The notes under the pieces were generated by a model. That model was not told where the DNA came from. It made no database searches and was given only the letters and a program-made list of their open reading frames with translations. The translations under genes and the position numbers were made by a program. From the NCBI GenBank assembly GCA_024404655.1, contig JAKSPR010000035.1, forward strand, positions 1 to 13,736: 13,736 nucleotides of DNA, written 5' to 3'. Below are positions 12,763-13,736 of the stretch, piece by piece (the first letter of the stretch is position 1; the number at the start of each line of letters is the position of its first letter). The stretch is from Clostridia bacterium (GTDB lineage: Bacteria; Bacillota; Clostridia; Oscillospirales; CAG-272).

Positions 12763-13736
12763 ATGAAAATTCCAAGGCATATACAGGAGAATGAGACCCC
12801 GAACCCCGCCGCGGCTCTGCTGCGTCAGAGCATCAATGCCGTCGCGGTCCTGTCTCTGCTCATGCTCCTTTTCTACGGGCTGGAAGGCCTGCTCTACGGT
12901 CCTGCCGACCGTCTTATCTCTATGCTGGCAGGAGCTGACGATGAACTCTATAACGCCGTCTTTGACGTATACGATATGTTCGTCTATACTGTCGGCTTCT
13001 TTGCGCCGCTGGGCATCACCCTGCTTCTGTTCCGCGGGAGCAGCTTCCGGCCGGACATCTCCTTTGCCCCACAGCTTCCGCCCCATGCGATCTCCGCGAT
13101 CTTTGCCACCATCGGTATTCTTTACGTCTTCGGAACCATAACCGACCAGATCATGACCGTGGGGGAAGCCATCGGCATCCCCTTTGCGTGGTATGATCAG
13201 CCGATTCCCGAAACACCGGGGCGGATCGTGCTCTATTTTCTGTCCTCCGTCATTCTCCCCGCCCTTGTGGAAGAAATGGTTTTCCGGGGGTACATCCTGC
13301 ATCTGCTCCTGCCTTACGGAAGGACCTTTGCGATTCTTGTCAGCGCTGTTCTGTTCGGCGTGATGCACCTTTATCTGCCGCAGATGCTCTACGCTACGGC
13401 AGCCGGTGTGATGATCGGCTATTTCGTGGTGCGGAGCGGCTCCATGTGGATCGGTATTCTGATTCACATGACGAACAATCTTCTGTCCTTTGTCTCGGAT
13501 ATGGCCTATCAGTTCCTATCCGAGGATGGGTATACCCTCTACACCATCATTCTGTACGGTGCGGTTTATCTCGCCGCGACGGTATCGGTCGTCTTCATCC
13601 TCCACAGCCTTTCCGCTCCGGGACGTTCCTCGGAGCATTTCGCGAGTGCTGCGGTCTATAACCGTCTGATGACGACGGAAGATGCGTTCCGCGGGTTCTT
13701 GCCGATCCCGCTCCTTGCATATCTGATCTGCGCCGC
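12763..13736 (+). CDS. CPBP (CAAX/Abi-type) intramembrane metalloprotease, 3' end cut by window edge
   Basis: A polytopic membrane protein, open to the end of the window (324 complete codons seen). The three hallmark motifs of the CPBP intramembrane protease family are present: EExxxR as Glu170-Glu171-MVF-Arg174, FxxxH as FGVMH ending at His202, and HxxxN as His235 to Asn239. Hydrophobic helices are visible at about 24-42, 70-90, 108-128, 156-172, 183-203, 207-225 and 256-282. The N-terminus (MKIPRHIQENETPNP) is short and polar. The start is fixed by AAAGGA at 12749-12754, eight bases before the ATG. Family members include eukaryotic Rce1 and bacterial proteins tied to bacteriocin self-immunity or membrane-protein processing; nothing in view identifies a substrate. 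The divergent small gene on the minus strand is its only close neighbour. Confidence 0.88.
   Translation, partial: MKIPRHIQENETPNPAAALLRQSINAVAVLSLLMLLFYGLEGLLYGPADRLISMLAGADDELYNAVFDVYDMFVYTVGFFAPLGITLLLFRGSSFRPDISFAPQLPPHAISAIFATIGILYVFGTITDQIMTVGEAIGIPFAWYDQPIPETPGRIVLYFLSSVILPALVEEMVFRGYILHLLLPYGRTFAILVSAVLFGVMHLYLPQMLYATAAGVMIGYFVVRSGSMWIGILIHMTNNLLSFVSDMAYQFLSEDGYTLYTIILYGAVYLAATVSVVFILHSLSAPGRSSEHFASAAVYNRLMTTEDAFRGFLPIPLLAYLICA

Noticed and set aside
12652..13467. Minus-strand extension of the 82-residue protein to 354 residues
   Set aside because: The extension is antisense to the CPBP protease, is rich in His/Asp/Gln as expected from a shadow, and the inner ATG has its own ribosome site and promoter.

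Overview
The window looks like chromosomal DNA from a low-to-mid GC, spore-former-related Firmicute, most likely a gut-type Clostridia of the Oscillospiraceae/Ruminococcaceae kind. The reasons are the Gram-positive gene styles (DacF-like carboxypeptidase, short bacterial pgi, lipobox solute-binding proteins), strong AAGGAG-type ribosome binding sites, canonical sigma-A promoters, and the conserved clostridial order nusB / TsaD-like / xseA / xseB / ispA. Base composition is a little above half GC by eye. I see no tRNA, rRNA, CRISPR array, insertion sequence or phage gene.

Left part (1-3400): a D-alanyl-D-alanine carboxypeptidase cut by the window's left edge, then glucose-6-phosphate isomerase (pgi) with its own promoter and terminator, then a 136-residue P-loop protein of unknown role, preceded by a roughly 140-nt hairpin-rich leader and followed by a terminator hairpin.

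Middle part (3400-7960): two tandem, clearly homologous solute-binding lipoproteins, each closed by its own strong terminator and with no permease or ATPase gene nearby. The second has a perfect consensus promoter; the first has no visible promoter of its own. Next, on the minus strand, comes a 300-residue protein with 24 cysteines that I do not recognise as a named family. A gap of about 410 bases follows, holding its possible promoter and the perfect-consensus promoter of nusB.

Right part (7960-12400): a tight plus-strand operon of nusB, a TsaD/Kae1-like (M22) protein, a small three-helix membrane protein, xseA, xseB and a short-chain polyprenyl diphosphate synthase (ispA-like). Coding regions overlap by 8 and 4 bases at the first two junctions. 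It ends in a bidirectional terminator shared with a convergent small gene of 82 residues on the minus strand. Divergent from that gene is a CPBP (CAAX-type) intramembrane protease that runs off the right edge.

Functionally the window mixes core housekeeping (wall trimming, glycolysis, antitermination, exonuclease VII, isoprenoid precursor) with accessory envelope functions (orphan solute-binding lipoproteins, membrane protease). The least understood items are the orphan lipoprotein pair, the Cys-rich protein, the P-loop mini-protein with its structured leader, and a 15-bp in-frame tandem repeat at the end of the TsaD-like gene. No clear-cut new multi-gene system is visible.
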